Position numbers and translations under genes: made by a program. Shown here piece after piece: positions 26,074 to 35,270 of a DNA stretch of 64,000 nt (position 1 is the stretch's first letter; every line of letters begins with the position of its first letter). The notes under the pieces are model-generated. The model searched no databases, had not been told where the DNA came from, and worked only from the letters and a program-made list of their open reading frames with translations. Where the stretch lies: NCBI RefSeq assembly GCF_023242475.1, contig NZ_JALJFG010000036.1, forward strand, positions 1 through 64,000, in the 5' to 3' direction. Source of the stretch: Pseudomonas sp. MWU15-20650 (GTDB lineage Bacteria; Pseudomonadota; Gammaproteobacteria; Pseudomonadales; Pseudomonadaceae).

Positions 26074-27447
26074 GTGAGTAGTAGCTTCCGCGTTCCTCCC
26101 GCCCCTCCCGCTCCCCCATCGAGGGAGTTTGATGTTGTCGAGCTTTCCCAAGCGATTTGGAAAGAGAGAAAGCTGATTTTATCGGTTGCTATATTCGCAA
26201 GCGTGTTGGCTGTCGCATACGCGTTTATTGCCACGCCTGAGTATCAGGTGACAAGTGTTTTGCGTCCTTCTGCAATCAATGTACTCGATGCCCTGAATCG
26301 CTCGGAAATTTACAGGCTCCCGCCAGATGAGGCCCTGACGAAGGTGGGTGCTTCTCTGGAGTCGTATGAGACTCGTCTTGGTTTTTTTCGCGAAAATCAG
26401 AAGCTATTTAAGTCATTTGAACAGCCCGGCCGCACCTTGGAACAGTCTTTTGAAGCATTTAATCGAAATTCAATCAGGCTTGTATCGAGCGATGCAAAAA
26501 AAGCGGACTCGTTGAATGCTTATATTCAGATGGAAATGAACTACCCGAAAGGGGTTGATGGTGTTGCTATCCTCAACGGCCTTGTAGATTACGCCATCAC
26601 AAGAGAGCGGAATCAGATTGCCGCAGACCTTGATGTGATTGTAAAAAATCGACTGGATGAGATTAAAGGCAAGCTGGATGCTGCCCGCTCAGGTTACAAC
26701 ACTGAAAAAGAAGCGAGGATCGCTCTTTTGACAGAGGCTGACGCGCTGAGGCGGTCGCAGCTACAAGACGAGCTTAAGGCTCTCAGGATGCAGTTGAAAG
26801 CGCGTCGTGCGGATCGAATGGCGCAGCTCAGTGAGGCAATAGGAATTGCAAAGTCTTTGGGTATCAGAAAACCTTCTAGTCCGTCATCGCTGGGAGAGGG
26901 TGAGCGGGGTGGGGCAGTCAGCATGATGCGCACTGAGATCAACAATCAGCAAGTCCCTTTGTATTTTATGGGTGTTGAAGCGTTAGATGCTGAGAGGGCC
27001 GCATTATCGCAGCGCAAGTCGGATGATTTTACAGAGCAGCGTATTGCGCAGATCGCTAAGGAGCTTCAACTGCTCCAGTCTAATAGGCAGATCGAGGTAT
27101 TGAATCAGAGGAAGAACGAGGATCTATTTCTTAAAGGCGTAGAGCCCATGCGTGCAGAGATTGCTCGATTGCGCAATTTGAATATGGATATGGGGAAATT
27201 ACAACTGGTTGCTATCGATAAGCGGGCAGTGGAACCTGCGAGTCCAATTAAGCCCAATAAGCTTCTAATTGTCGTCCTGGGAGCCTTCCTCGGGGTATTG
27301 CTGGGAATCTTTATTGCCGCATGCCGCCATTTTTTACGTTTGAGAGGTTATCAGGATAGGCGAACAGATGGGTTTAGCTTTCCTGTCGTGGAAAGCACCT
27401 TGGACCATGACAGTGCCGAGCGTGCGCTTCTCGACGCAACGCGATAG
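26074..27447 (+). CDS. wzz: O-antigen chain-length determinant Wzz
   Basis: This 457-residue polysaccharide co-polymerase has two membrane segments (about residues 35-55 and 395-415) and a long periplasmic coiled-coil region between them, which sets O-antigen modal length with Wzy. The N-terminus is proline-rich (PPAPPAPPSRE). A segment around GIRKPSSPSSLGEG and NNQQVPLYFMG is characteristic of the longer Wzz2/FepE-like forms. The protein is longer than typical short-mode Wzz proteins, so long chains are possible. It starts at GTG with AAGG/AGG upstream. Its position right after ihfB equals that in P. aeruginosa. Confidence 0.9.
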   Translation: MSSSFRVPPAPPAPPSREFDVVELSQAIWKERKLILSVAIFASVLAVAYAFIATPEYQVTSVLRPSAINVLDALNRSEIYRLPPDEALTKVGASLESYETRLGFFRENQKLFKSFEQPGRTLEQSFEAFNRNSIRLVSSDAKKADSLNAYIQMEMNYPKGVDGVAILNGLVDYAITRERNQIAADLDVIVKNRLDEIKGKLDAARSGYNTEKEARIALLTEADALRRSQLQDELKALRMQLKARRADRMAQLSEAIGIAKSLGIRKPSSPSSLGEGERGGAVSMMRTEINNQQVPLYFMGVEALDAERAALSQRKSDDFTEQRIAQIAKELQLLQSNRQIEVLNQRKNEDLFLKGVEPMRAEIARLRNLNMDMGKLQLVAIDKRAVEPASPIKPNKLLIVVLGAFLGVLLGIFIAACRHFLRLRGYQDRRTDGFSFPVVESTLDHDSAERALLDATR

Positions 27448-28059
27448 TCGGCAGGTTATAAGGACTGTGTTTTCTTCGGGTGGTGGTGTCGAAGGTCTGC
27501 TTGAATGACTTTATATAGAGCATATCCTCGTTCTGGTTCTGCATTGATATCATTTTGATATCGGTTCGGGTGTTGCTTATCAGGCTTGCTTTTATCAAAT
27601 GGGTTTTTATACCAGTGAGCGATCCCGGGGAACCAAATGTGGTTTAAATGCCTCAAATCCTGGGCAGGGCCTGTAGGGTGCGCGATCTTGGTGAGCGACC
27701 GAAAGCCTTGACTTTTCAGGGGCGTGATGATCAATGGCTGGCGGCCATGTGTAACCTCAGAAATGTCGTTTCATTGATTTTTTTGCAAGGATATTTCAGA
27801 GGCGGCCTGTCCACCGCTTTTGAGGTGCTGATGCAGTCTGATCAAGCAGCATCAGCGCCGGGAGCGTTTCGCGAGTGTCAAAGCATGCTCTGGTTGAATT
27901 GGGTGTTCAGGGTAGTATTATCTGCATGCGAATTTATGATCTTCCGCAGTAGGTGGTTTTGGCGGGTGTGGGAGCAAGTTGTATTTCAGGGCATGTTCGG
28001 TATTAGATGTCAATATGGCCTGGCAAATATACCTGTCGATGTAAATGTAATAGCATGCC
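27448..28059. other. Unassigned region between wzz and rfaH
   Basis: These 612 bp have no gene I can support. The frames at 27648-28070 (+) and 27456-27734 (-) have no recognisable domain; the minus-strand frame has a somewhat protein-like composition with many His, Pro and Lys. A small perfect stem-loop GATATCA-TTT-TGATATC lies at 27546-27562. The region could hold the rfaH promoter or gene debris. Confidence 0.5.
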
Positions 28060-28626
28060 ATGGAAAATGATATTCGTGAAAACGCTATGGGTGTAGGTAC
28101 CCACTCAATCATCCGGCAGCCCAATACCTCGTTGCGTTACGATTGGTACCTGGTGCAATGCAAGCCTAAGCAAGACGGGCGCGCTCAGGAGAATCTCGAA
28201 CGGCAAGGGTATGTATGCTCTCGCCCAGTCCTCAGGCGCGAAAAGGTCAGTCGTGGTCGGCGACAGTTCATTACGGAGTCACTGTTTCCGGGGTATTTAT
28301 TTGTACACCTCCCGGAAGGTGCCAATTGGGCCCCGCTACGGTCGACAAAGGGGGTCAGTCGTATGGTTGCTTTTGGCGGCTCCCCACTGGGAGTAGCGTC
28401 CGGCCTTATTCATGCGCTGCAGGAGCGGGCAGATTTGGGTGTTGTTCCTACGTATCACGCGGGTGATAAGGTAGTTATCCTTGATGGCGATTTTTCCGGG
28501 TTTGAGTCCATTTTCATGGCGATGGACGGTGAGGAAAGAGCCATTTTGTTGATCAGCATATTAAGCCACCAGCGACAGATTGTTGTCCCTTTGAGCTGCC
28601 TAGGTGGGGCTGGCAGCGAGGCGTGA
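28060..28626 (+). CDS. rfaH: RfaH-type transcription antiterminator (NusG paralogue)
   Basis: RfaH loads on RNA polymerase paused at ops sites and carries it through long surface-polysaccharide operons. The NusG N-terminal domain starts at WYLVQCKPKQDGRAQENLERQGY and continues with SLFPGYLFVHL and STKGVSRMVAFGG. The C-terminal KOW part is YHAGDKVVILDGDFSGFESIF. Lys35, Arg48 and Gln49 match E. coli RfaH Lys10, Arg23 and Gln24. The protein has about 25 residues more at its N-terminus than E. coli RfaH, so the true start may be the ATG at 28087. The gene lies directly before a perfect ops element and the O-antigen operon, a clear sign of its target. Confidence 0.9.
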   Translation: MENDIRENAMGVGTHSIIRQPNTSLRYDWYLVQCKPKQDGRAQENLERQGYVCSRPVLRREKVSRGRRQFITESLFPGYLFVHLPEGANWAPLRSTKGVSRMVAFGGSPLGVASGLIHALQERADLGVVPTYHAGDKVVILDGDFSGFESIFMAMDGEERAILLISILSHQRQIVVPLSCLGGAGSEA

Positions 28627-28677
28627 ATGGCGTGATAGCAGCAGGCGAGTCTTCAAGGGGATGACTAAAAACCTTGG

Positions 28678-28689
28678 GGCGGTAGCGTG
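28678..28689 (+). promoter_or_regulatory. ops element (RfaH loading site)
   Basis: The 12 bases GGCGGTAGCGTG match the E. coli ops pause and recruitment site exactly. The site is about 50 bp after the rfaH stop and 216 bp before the first O-antigen operon gene, in the untranslated leader, as in enteric JUMPstart leaders. Confidence 0.9.
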
Positions 28690-28893
28690 GGATTATTTTA
28701 TTTTCCTCGCGCTCCGGTGCGCTAAGAATCCGCGGCAGAATTCAAGGAAGGCTAAAAAATTACGGCAGCTCTGCCCAGTGACAGTTTTCGCGAGGCACGT
28801 TCCCTAGCCAACACGAGTGTAATCGACTTTTCGATTTAAATTTACCAGTGCGAAGCTGAAATGGAATCGCGCTTTTCTAAATGGAACAAACAC

Positions 28894-30171
28894 ATGTTGT
28901 TATTAGAAGACATAAAACTTGCTATTGTTGGTTTGGGGTATGTTGGCCTGCCGTTGGCAGTTGAATTCGGAAAGCACCGCTCCGTTGTTGGATTTGACAT
29001 CAATAAGTCTCGCATTGAGGCGCTTAGAGAGGGGCATGATTCGACGCTGGAAGTGAGTGATGATGAGCTGCTTTCTGCAAAATCTCTCAGTTTTAGCTCA
29101 AATTTAAATGAACTTGAAGATTGTAATGTTTTCGTGGTGACTGTTCCCACGCCAATCGACGAATACAATCAGCCAGACCTGACTCCTTTAATCAAGGCTT
29201 CGGAAAGTATCGGGAAGGTATTGAAGAAAGGCAATATCGTTATTTACGAGTCGACTGTCTACCCAGGTGCTACTGAAGAAGATTGTGTCCCCGTGTTGGA
29301 GAAAATCTCGGGACTCAAGTTTAATGTTGATTTTTTTGCAGGTTATAGTCCAGAGCGAATTAACCCGGGTGACAAGGAACACCGCGTTACTACTATTAAA
29401 AAGGTGACCGCGGGTTCTACTCCAGAAGTGGCTGATCTTGTGGATTCGCTGTATGGCGAAATTATTATTGCGGGCACGCATAAAGCTAGTAGCATTCGTG
29501 TCGCAGAAGCCGCTAAAGTTATCGAAAACACGCAGCGTGATTTAAATATTGCGCTGATTAACGAACTGGCCATTATTTTTAATAAAATGGGTATTGATAC
29601 GGAGGCTGTGCTGGAGGCTGCCGGTACCAAGTGGAACTTCTTGCCTTTCCGTCCTGGATTGGTAGGGGGGCATTGCATCGGCGTCGATCCTTATTATTTG
29701 ACCCATAAAGCTCAGTCCATCGGTTATCACCCCGAAATTATACTGGCAGGACGTCGTTTGAATGACAGTATGGGGGCATATGTCGTTTCGCAGTTGGTAA
29801 AAGCGATGCTCAAGCAGCGTATTCATGTCGACGGTGCCAGGGTGCTGATTATGGGGTTGGCGTTCAAGGAAAACTGCCCCGATCTGCGTAATACAAGAAT
29901 CGTGGATATCGTGCGGGAGCTGGCGGAATACAATATTGCTGTGGACGTGTATGACCCATGGGTAAGTGGCGCTGAGGCAGAGCACGAATATGGCATAATG
30001 CCTATCGATACTCCGGTTGAAAACACGTATGACGCCGTGGTACTTGCGGTGGCTCATAATGAGTTTCGATCGATGGGGGCTGCGAAAATTCGCGCACTCG
30101 GTAAGGACAAACACGTGCTTTATGACCTGAAATACCTTTTGGAACGTGGTCAGTCTGATATTCGTTTGTGA
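28894..30171 (+). CDS. wbpO: UDP-N-acetylgalactosamine/glucosamine 6-dehydrogenase, WbpO/TviB family
   Basis: This UDP-sugar dehydrogenase oxidises C6 twice with NAD, probably making UDP-GalNAcA. The Rossmann motif IVGLGYVGLPLAVEFG, the STVYPGATEE segment and the catalytic Cys in GGHCIGVDPYYLTH are present. The frame opens at 28861, but the ATG at 28894 (MLLLEDIKLAIVG, 425 residues) fits WbpO/TviB lengths and has GGA upstream. It is the first gene after the ops element and is followed by the WbpP-type epimerase, the usual GalNAcA pair. Confidence 0.92.
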   Translation: MLLLEDIKLAIVGLGYVGLPLAVEFGKHRSVVGFDINKSRIEALREGHDSTLEVSDDELLSAKSLSFSSNLNELEDCNVFVVTVPTPIDEYNQPDLTPLIKASESIGKVLKKGNIVIYESTVYPGATEEDCVPVLEKISGLKFNVDFFAGYSPERINPGDKEHRVTTIKKVTAGSTPEVADLVDSLYGEIIIAGTHKASSIRVAEAAKVIENTQRDLNIALINELAIIFNKMGIDTEAVLEAAGTKWNFLPFRPGLVGGHCIGVDPYYLTHKAQSIGYHPEIILAGRRLNDSMGAYVVSQLVKAMLKQRIHVDGARVLIMGLAFKENCPDLRNTRIVDIVRELAEYNIAVDVYDPWVSGAEAEHEYGIMPIDTPVENTYDAVVLAVAHNEFRSMGAAKIRALGKDKHVLYDLKYLLERGQSDIRL

Positions 30172-30237
30172 TTGTATTTTAGATGCCTACACAGTAGTGG
30201 GCAATTTTAGACTCTCTTTCTCTACGAAGTGGACCCT

Positions 30238-31263
30238 ATGACGCGTTACGAAATGCTTTTAAAGAACCTTCCAAATGAGCCAAAAGTTTGGCTTATTACC
30301 GGGGTTGCAGGTTTTATCGGTTCGAATTTGCTTGAGACGCTGTTGAAGTTGGATCAGCATGTGGTCGGCCTTGATAGTTTTGTTACAGGGCACCAGCGTA
30401 ATCTCGATGAGGTACAGCAGAGCGTCGATGGTGAACAGTGGCTCAGGTTCAAATTTGTTAACGGTGATATCCGAAATCTGGATGTCTGTCATGAGGTTTG
30501 TTCTGGCGTCGATTATGTGCTTCACCAGGCTGCTCTTGGTTCCGTGCCTCGCTCCCTAAATGATCCGATCACTACAAGCCAAACTAATATTGACGGCTTT
30601 CTGAATATGCTGGTGGCTGCACGGGATGCCAAGGTAAAAAGTTTTACCTACGCCGCTAGCAGTTCTACTTACGGTGATCACCCAGGGTTGCCGAAAGTTG
30701 AAGATGTGATCGGTAGTCCGTTGTCCCCTTATGCGGTGACAAAGTACGTCAACGAATTATATGCTGACGTGTTCGCACGCTGTTATAACTTTAATACCAT
30801 TGGCCTGCGTTACTTTAATGTGTTCGGTAAGCGGCAAGATCCGGATGGTGCCTATGCGGCTGTTATCCCGAAATGGGCGGCGTCCATGATTAAGGACGAA
30901 ACTATATTTATAAATGGAGATGGTGAAACAAGCCGCGATTTTTGCTTTATAGAGAATACTGTCCAAGCCAATTTGTTGGCGGCTACCGCGGTTGATCCAG
31001 CTGTTCGCAACCAGGTTTATAATGTTGCTGTCAGTGGTCGCACAACACTTAATACGCTGTTTTACGCTCTGAAAAAAGAGCTGGCGGCAAATGGTATTGA
31101 TTATCGAAAGGACCCGGTATACCGGGATTTTCGTGCTGGTGACGTGAGGCACTCTCAAGCTGACATTGGAAAAATAAAAACCAGTCTTGGTTACTCACCT
31201 GCCTACCTGATAGAGCATGGTGTGGCAAAGGCGATGCCGTGGTATGTCACTTTTTTAAAGTGA
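30238..31263 (+). CDS. wbpP: UDP-GlcNAc C4-epimerase, WbpP/TviC family
   Basis: This 341-residue SDR-type epimerase interconverts UDP-GlcNAc and UDP-GalNAc. The cofactor motif is TGVAGFIGSN. The region AALGSVPRSLNDPI...YAASSSTYGDHPG is nearly the same as in P. aeruginosa WbpP. The catalytic motif is YAVTK. The frame opens at a GTG at 30229, but ATG at 30238 matches the WbpP start (M-xRYE). Together with WbpO it supplies UDP-GalNAc and UDP-GalNAcA. Confidence 0.93.
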   Translation: MTRYEMLLKNLPNEPKVWLITGVAGFIGSNLLETLLKLDQHVVGLDSFVTGHQRNLDEVQQSVDGEQWLRFKFVNGDIRNLDVCHEVCSGVDYVLHQAALGSVPRSLNDPITTSQTNIDGFLNMLVAARDAKVKSFTYAASSSTYGDHPGLPKVEDVIGSPLSPYAVTKYVNELYADVFARCYNFNTIGLRYFNVFGKRQDPDGAYAAVIPKWAASMIKDETIFINGDGETSRDFCFIENTVQANLLAATAVDPAVRNQVYNVAVSGRTTLNTLFYALKKELAANGIDYRKDPVYRDFRAGDVRHSQADIGKIKTSLGYSPAYLIEHGVAKAMPWYVTFLK

Positions 31264-31308
31264 TGTTGAAGGGTATGTATAGCCTGCTAATGGTTATGAG
31301 AGGGGATG

Positions 31309-31731
31309 ATGAGTCTTATTAAATGGATAGATTTCCAGACGTTGGGTGATGAGCGAGGCAGTCTGGTTTCAATCGAACAGGGTAAGGTCGTTCCGTTTGA
31401 GATAAAGCGTGTTTACTATATTTATCGGACGGCTGAAGGCGTTAGTCGTGGATACCACGCCCATCGGAACTTGCAACAGGTCGCTATATGCCTGGTCGGC
31501 AAGTGCCGTATGGTATTGGATGATGGCGTTAAGCGAGAGGACGTTTGGCTGGATTGTGCAACAAAAGGGATTTTGATCGAAGGTGGTATGTGGCGTGAAA
31601 TGCATGACTTCAGTGAGCAGTGTGTACTGCTTGTCTTGGCAAGCGCACCTTATGATGAAGCAGATTATATTCGAAACTACGAAGAGTTTTTAGCCATCGC
31701 ACGCCAGGCTAGAATATCAAGCTCATCATAG
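31309..31731 (+). CDS. FdtA/QdtA-like dTDP-4-keto-6-deoxyhexose 3,4-ketoisomerase
   Basis: This 140-residue WxcM-like cupin carries the family's RGYHAHRNLQQV motif with the catalytic histidine pair. Such enzymes move the keto group of dTDP-4-keto-6-deoxyglucose from C4 to C3, the first step to dTDP-Fuc3N or dTDP-Qui3N. The sequence alone does not say which epimer results. The second of two tandem ATGs is chosen because GAGGGG is too close to the first. The dTDP-glucose supply genes rmlA/rmlB are not in the window. Confidence 0.85.
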   Translation: MSLIKWIDFQTLGDERGSLVSIEQGKVVPFEIKRVYYIYRTAEGVSRGYHAHRNLQQVAICLVGKCRMVLDDGVKREDVWLDCATKGILIEGGMWREMHDFSEQCVLLVLASAPYDEADYIRNYEEFLAIARQARISSSS

Positions 31732-31888
31732 GCCTATAGCACCTCCACTGTTTAAGCTTGTGAGTTATTGCACGGTATTGATCTGGTGATGTGCTGCGTT
31801 GTTATAAAGTTAAGCAGTGTGTTGTATGACGTCAGCGGTTGTGTGCTGCCTTACTCGCCGCCTTAGAAACTAATCAGGTTATATAAAG

Positions 31889-33019
31889 ATGGTAAATTTT
31901 CTCGATTTGAAAAGCATCAACGCCGTGCTGCGTTCTGAGTTGATTGAAGCATGTACTCGGGTTATTGATTCTGGTTGGTATATATCAGGCCGAGAAGTAG
32001 AGGCGTTCGAGGCTGAATTTGCAGCGTACTGTGGTGTTAAGCATTGTATTGGTGTGGCAAATGGCTTGGACGCTCTGACGTTAACCATACGAGCGTGGAA
32101 AGTGCTTGGGCGATTGAAGGAGGGTGATGAAGTCATTGTTCCGGCCAATACGTACATTGCGAGTATTCTATCGATCACCGAGAACGGTTTGGTTCCGGTG
32201 TTAGTAGAGCCTGACAACGCTACCTTCAACTTGTGTCCAGCGAGATTGGAAGGCGCTCTCACTGATCGCACAAGGCTGGTATTGCCTGTGCATCTTTATG
32301 GGCAAATCTGCGATATGTCTGCTATTAATGAATTTGCGCAAAAGTATGGTCTGTTGGTGCTGGAGGACTCGGCTCAAGCACACGGCGCAAGCGTGAAAGG
32401 TAAAAAGACAGGTAGCTGGGGAAATGCTTCAGCATTCAGCTTCTATCCGGGCAAAAATCTTGGGGCGTTAGGAGATGCTGGCGCTGTAACCTCAGATGAT
32501 GATGAGCTTGCTGAAACTATTCGAGCCTTAGGAAATTATGGGTCGAAATCGAAATATAATAATATATACAAAGGCGTGAACAGTCGCCTGGATGAGCTGC
32601 AAGCGGCGATGTTGCGTGTGAAACTGAGCCACTTGGAAAAAGATATGAGTGCGCGTCGGAGTATTGCAGCTGCCTACATGGCTGGTATAGAAAACCAAGC
32701 GTTGAAGTTGCCGCTTGAAAAGTCTATTGATGCTACCGCCTTCTCCGAGCATGTTTGGCATTTGTTTGTTGTTCGGTGTCAGAATCGAACTGCTTTTCAA
32801 GACCATTTACGTGCAAAAGGTGTGGAGACGCTGATTCATTATCCTATCCCTCCGCACAAGCAGAAGGCTTATGCCGAGTGGGATGAGTTGAATTTTGATA
32901 TTACCGAGCGCATGCACGCCGAAGTCATTAGTCTCCCGATTGGACCGACGATGAATACGGATGACGTTTCCATCGTTATCGAAGCATGTAATAGTTTTAA
33001 CGGCGCCACGGTAGAATGA
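31889..33019 (+). CDS. DegT/DnrJ/EryC1 sugar aminotransferase, FdtB/QdtB-like
   Basis: This 376-residue PLP-dependent aminotransferase opens with VNFLDLKSINAVLRSEL. It has the PLP-binding ANGLDALTL segment, the VLEDSAQAHGA aspartate motif and the Schiff-base lysine in FYPGKNLGALGDAGA. Next to the 3,4-ketoisomerase it is expected to aminate C3 and give dTDP-Fuc3N or dTDP-Qui3N. Its stop overlaps the wzx start by ATGA. The 157-bp gap before it holds nothing recognisable. Confidence 0.88.
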   Translation: MVNFLDLKSINAVLRSELIEACTRVIDSGWYISGREVEAFEAEFAAYCGVKHCIGVANGLDALTLTIRAWKVLGRLKEGDEVIVPANTYIASILSITENGLVPVLVEPDNATFNLCPARLEGALTDRTRLVLPVHLYGQICDMSAINEFAQKYGLLVLEDSAQAHGASVKGKKTGSWGNASAFSFYPGKNLGALGDAGAVTSDDDELAETIRALGNYGSKSKYNNIYKGVNSRLDELQAAMLRVKLSHLEKDMSARRSIAAAYMAGIENQALKLPLEKSIDATAFSEHVWHLFVVRCQNRTAFQDHLRAKGVETLIHYPIPPHKQKAYAEWDELNFDITERMHAEVISLPIGPTMNTDDVSIVIEACNSFNGATVE

Positions 33020-34269
33020 CGTTTCTTAAAACCAGTTTGTTGAATGGTATAGCAGTCGTTGTACGTATGGTCACGCTATTATGTATAAACAAAATCCTTG
33101 CGGTGTACGTCGGGCCTGTGGGCTATGCTGCGCTTGGTCAGTTTCAAAACGCAGTACAGATGATTACAACGTTTGCAAGTGGCGCCATTAATGCTGGCGT
33201 CACTAAATACACCGCTGAGTATCATGAAGATGAAGAGCGGCAGCGCACGGTGTGGCGCACGGCAGGCAGCATTTCCTTGATCGGTGCGCTGGTGACCGGC
33301 GTACTCGTGACCGTGTTTAATGAAAGATTATCTCTGATCTTTTTGAAAGATCGTGCGTTTGGTGGTGTATTTGTTTGGTTTTCAGCGACCTTAGTGTTGT
33401 TTATTCTGAATACTTTACTGCTAGCAGTACTAAACGGTAAGAAAGAAATCCCTCGGTACGTTATATCAAATATCGCGGGGAGCTTTTTTGCTCTGGCCGT
33501 TACCGCGTATATGGCGATTATGTGGGGGCTGTATGGCGCGTTGGTAGCATTGGCGGTTTATCAGTCGTTAAGCTTTTTTGTTACAGTTTTTCTTTGCTAT
33601 ACAGCCCCGTGGTTCAAGATTCGATATTTTATCGGACGAATTGATCCCGGCGTGGCTCGAAATTTGGCTAAGTATACAGCGATGTCACTCACTTCTGTGG
33701 CGTGTGTGCCCATTAGTCAGATTTTGGTTCGAAATCACTTGGGCCAAAGCTTCGGGTGGGAGGCGGCGGGTTATTGGGAGGCGTTGACGCGGCTAAGTGG
33801 TGCTTATCTTATGCTGATCACCACAACGCTAAGTGTCTATTATTTACCTAAATTCTCCGAGTTGAAAAAATCGGAAGATATCAGGGCAGAAATCGCGAAT
33901 GGATATAAAATAATATTGCCTCTCACTGCGGCGGGCGCACTGATAATCTATCTTTTTCGCGACATGATAGTGAAGTTGCTTTTTACTCCTGAGTTTTTGC
34001 CGATGACTGATCTGTTTGCCTGGCAAATGCTAGGCGATACGTTGAAGATCGGAAGTTGGGTTATGGCCTACTTGATGCTTGGGAAAGCGATGTTCAAGCT
34101 TTTCATGGTCACAGAAATTGTTTTTTCTTCTTCTTTTGTGATTTTGTCTTGGCTGTTTACCAATGAACTGGGTTTGCAGGGTGTGACCGTGGCCTACGCA
34201 ATCAATTACGCGGCGTACTGGGTTGTTATGGGTGTTTGCATGTCACGCAAATTGAAGGCAGTTCAATAA
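33016..34269 (+). CDS. wzx: O-antigen flippase Wzx
   Basis: This 417-residue integral membrane protein of the MOP superfamily has about ten to twelve membrane segments. The opening KTSLLNGIAVVVRMVTLLCINKILAVY and GPVGYAALGQFQN are typical of the WzxE-like group. It moves undecaprenyl-diphosphate-linked repeat units across the inner membrane. It starts inside the aminotransferase stop codon. Confidence 0.9.
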   Translation: MTFLKTSLLNGIAVVVRMVTLLCINKILAVYVGPVGYAALGQFQNAVQMITTFASGAINAGVTKYTAEYHEDEERQRTVWRTAGSISLIGALVTGVLVTVFNERLSLIFLKDRAFGGVFVWFSATLVLFILNTLLLAVLNGKKEIPRYVISNIAGSFFALAVTAYMAIMWGLYGALVALAVYQSLSFFVTVFLCYTAPWFKIRYFIGRIDPGVARNLAKYTAMSLTSVACVPISQILVRNHLGQSFGWEAAGYWEALTRLSGAYLMLITTTLSVYYLPKFSELKKSEDIRAEIANGYKIILPLTAAGALIIYLFRDMIVKLLFTPEFLPMTDLFAWQMLGDTLKIGSWVMAYLMLGKAMFKLFMVTEIVFSSSFVILSWLFTNELGLQGVTVAYAINYAAYWVVMGVCMSRKLKAVQ

Positions 34270-34290
34270 TTATTTGAAAATGAGCTAAGC

Positions 34291-35202
34291 ATGATTACAC
34301 TTGTGATACCTTCGTATAATCATATTAATTATGTGTTGGGTTGTATTAAGGCCGCTCTGGCAGTCGATTTGCCAGGGCGAAAAATCTTGGTAATTGACGA
34401 TGGCTCTACAGACGGGTCTGGCGAAGCCATCGGGGATTTTATTTCAAGTTTATCCGATAGCACAGTCGAGTTTATATCCAAGCCAAATGCGGGCCTTGTT
34501 TCATCACTGAACCTGGGTTTAGCGATGGTAGATATGGAGTTTGTTTACCTGGTTGCATCTGATGATATCCCAGAGGCGGCCGGGATTAAAAAATGTGTTG
34601 ATAAGTTAATCGGGAGTCCGAACGCAAAATTTTGTATCGGTGGTGGTTATGCTTTCTTTGATCAATTACCTGAAAAAAGAACGCCTATATACGGGGTTGC
34701 CCAAGATAATTTCTTTAGTCTAAGCGTTGATGCAATGAGTCGCAGTATCTTCTTGAATTATCCCTCTCCAATACTATTGCAATCTACTGTTTTTAGAACT
34801 GACGCATTGAGAACAATTGGTGGCTGGGATCCGAAGTTGATGTTGGACGATTATCCTACTTTTATAAAGTTGTTAACACGTTTTCCTGTTCGTGATGTGG
34901 ATTTTCTTTATGTGCCAGAGGTGAGTGTTGTTGGTTATCGGCAACACGAATCAAATAGTTATAAAAATGTAAAGAGGCAGTATTTCATGGTGCGGGAGTT
35001 GATGGAGGAACTTGCACCGGATTATATTCAGCGTAAAGCGATTGGCCGTGTCCTGGCTTCTTATGTCATTTCGGCTTTGAAGAGCGGTGATTTCGCCACG
35101 ACACTCGCGATGCTCAGGGCATCGAAGTTTATGCACGTGGTTGCGGCCATACCTGCGGCGATAGGCCTAGTGGGAAAAAAAATAGCAGGAAGGTCTAATT
35201 AA
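34291..35202 (+). CDS. GT2-family glycosyltransferase
   Basis: This 303-residue GT-A enzyme begins ITLVIPSYNH, with the nucleotide-binding VIDDGSTDGSG motif and the metal motif ASDD near residue 90. A C-terminal hydrophobic stretch may touch the membrane. It adds one sugar of the repeat unit from a nucleotide sugar at the cytoplasmic face. Donor and acceptor cannot be told from sequence. Confidence 0.87.
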   Translation: MITLVIPSYNHINYVLGCIKAALAVDLPGRKILVIDDGSTDGSGEAIGDFISSLSDSTVEFISKPNAGLVSSLNLGLAMVDMEFVYLVASDDIPEAAGIKKCVDKLIGSPNAKFCIGGGYAFFDQLPEKRTPIYGVAQDNFFSLSVDAMSRSIFLNYPSPILLQSTVFRTDALRTIGGWDPKLMLDDYPTFIKLLTRFPVRDVDFLYVPEVSVVGYRQHESNSYKNVKRQYFMVRELMEELAPDYIQRKAIGRVLASYVISALKSGDFATTLAMLRASKFMHVVAAIPAAIGLVGKKIAGRSN

Positions 35203-35270
35203 TAGTTGAGCGTGGTAATGAGCTCGCCTATACCCTTGGTTTCCCTAGTAGCGGTTGGACGGTGGTTTAA

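Noticed and set aside
27648..28070. 140-codon plus-strand frame between wzz and rfaH
   Set aside because: No ribosome site at its ATG, no domain, and composition unlike neighbouring genes.
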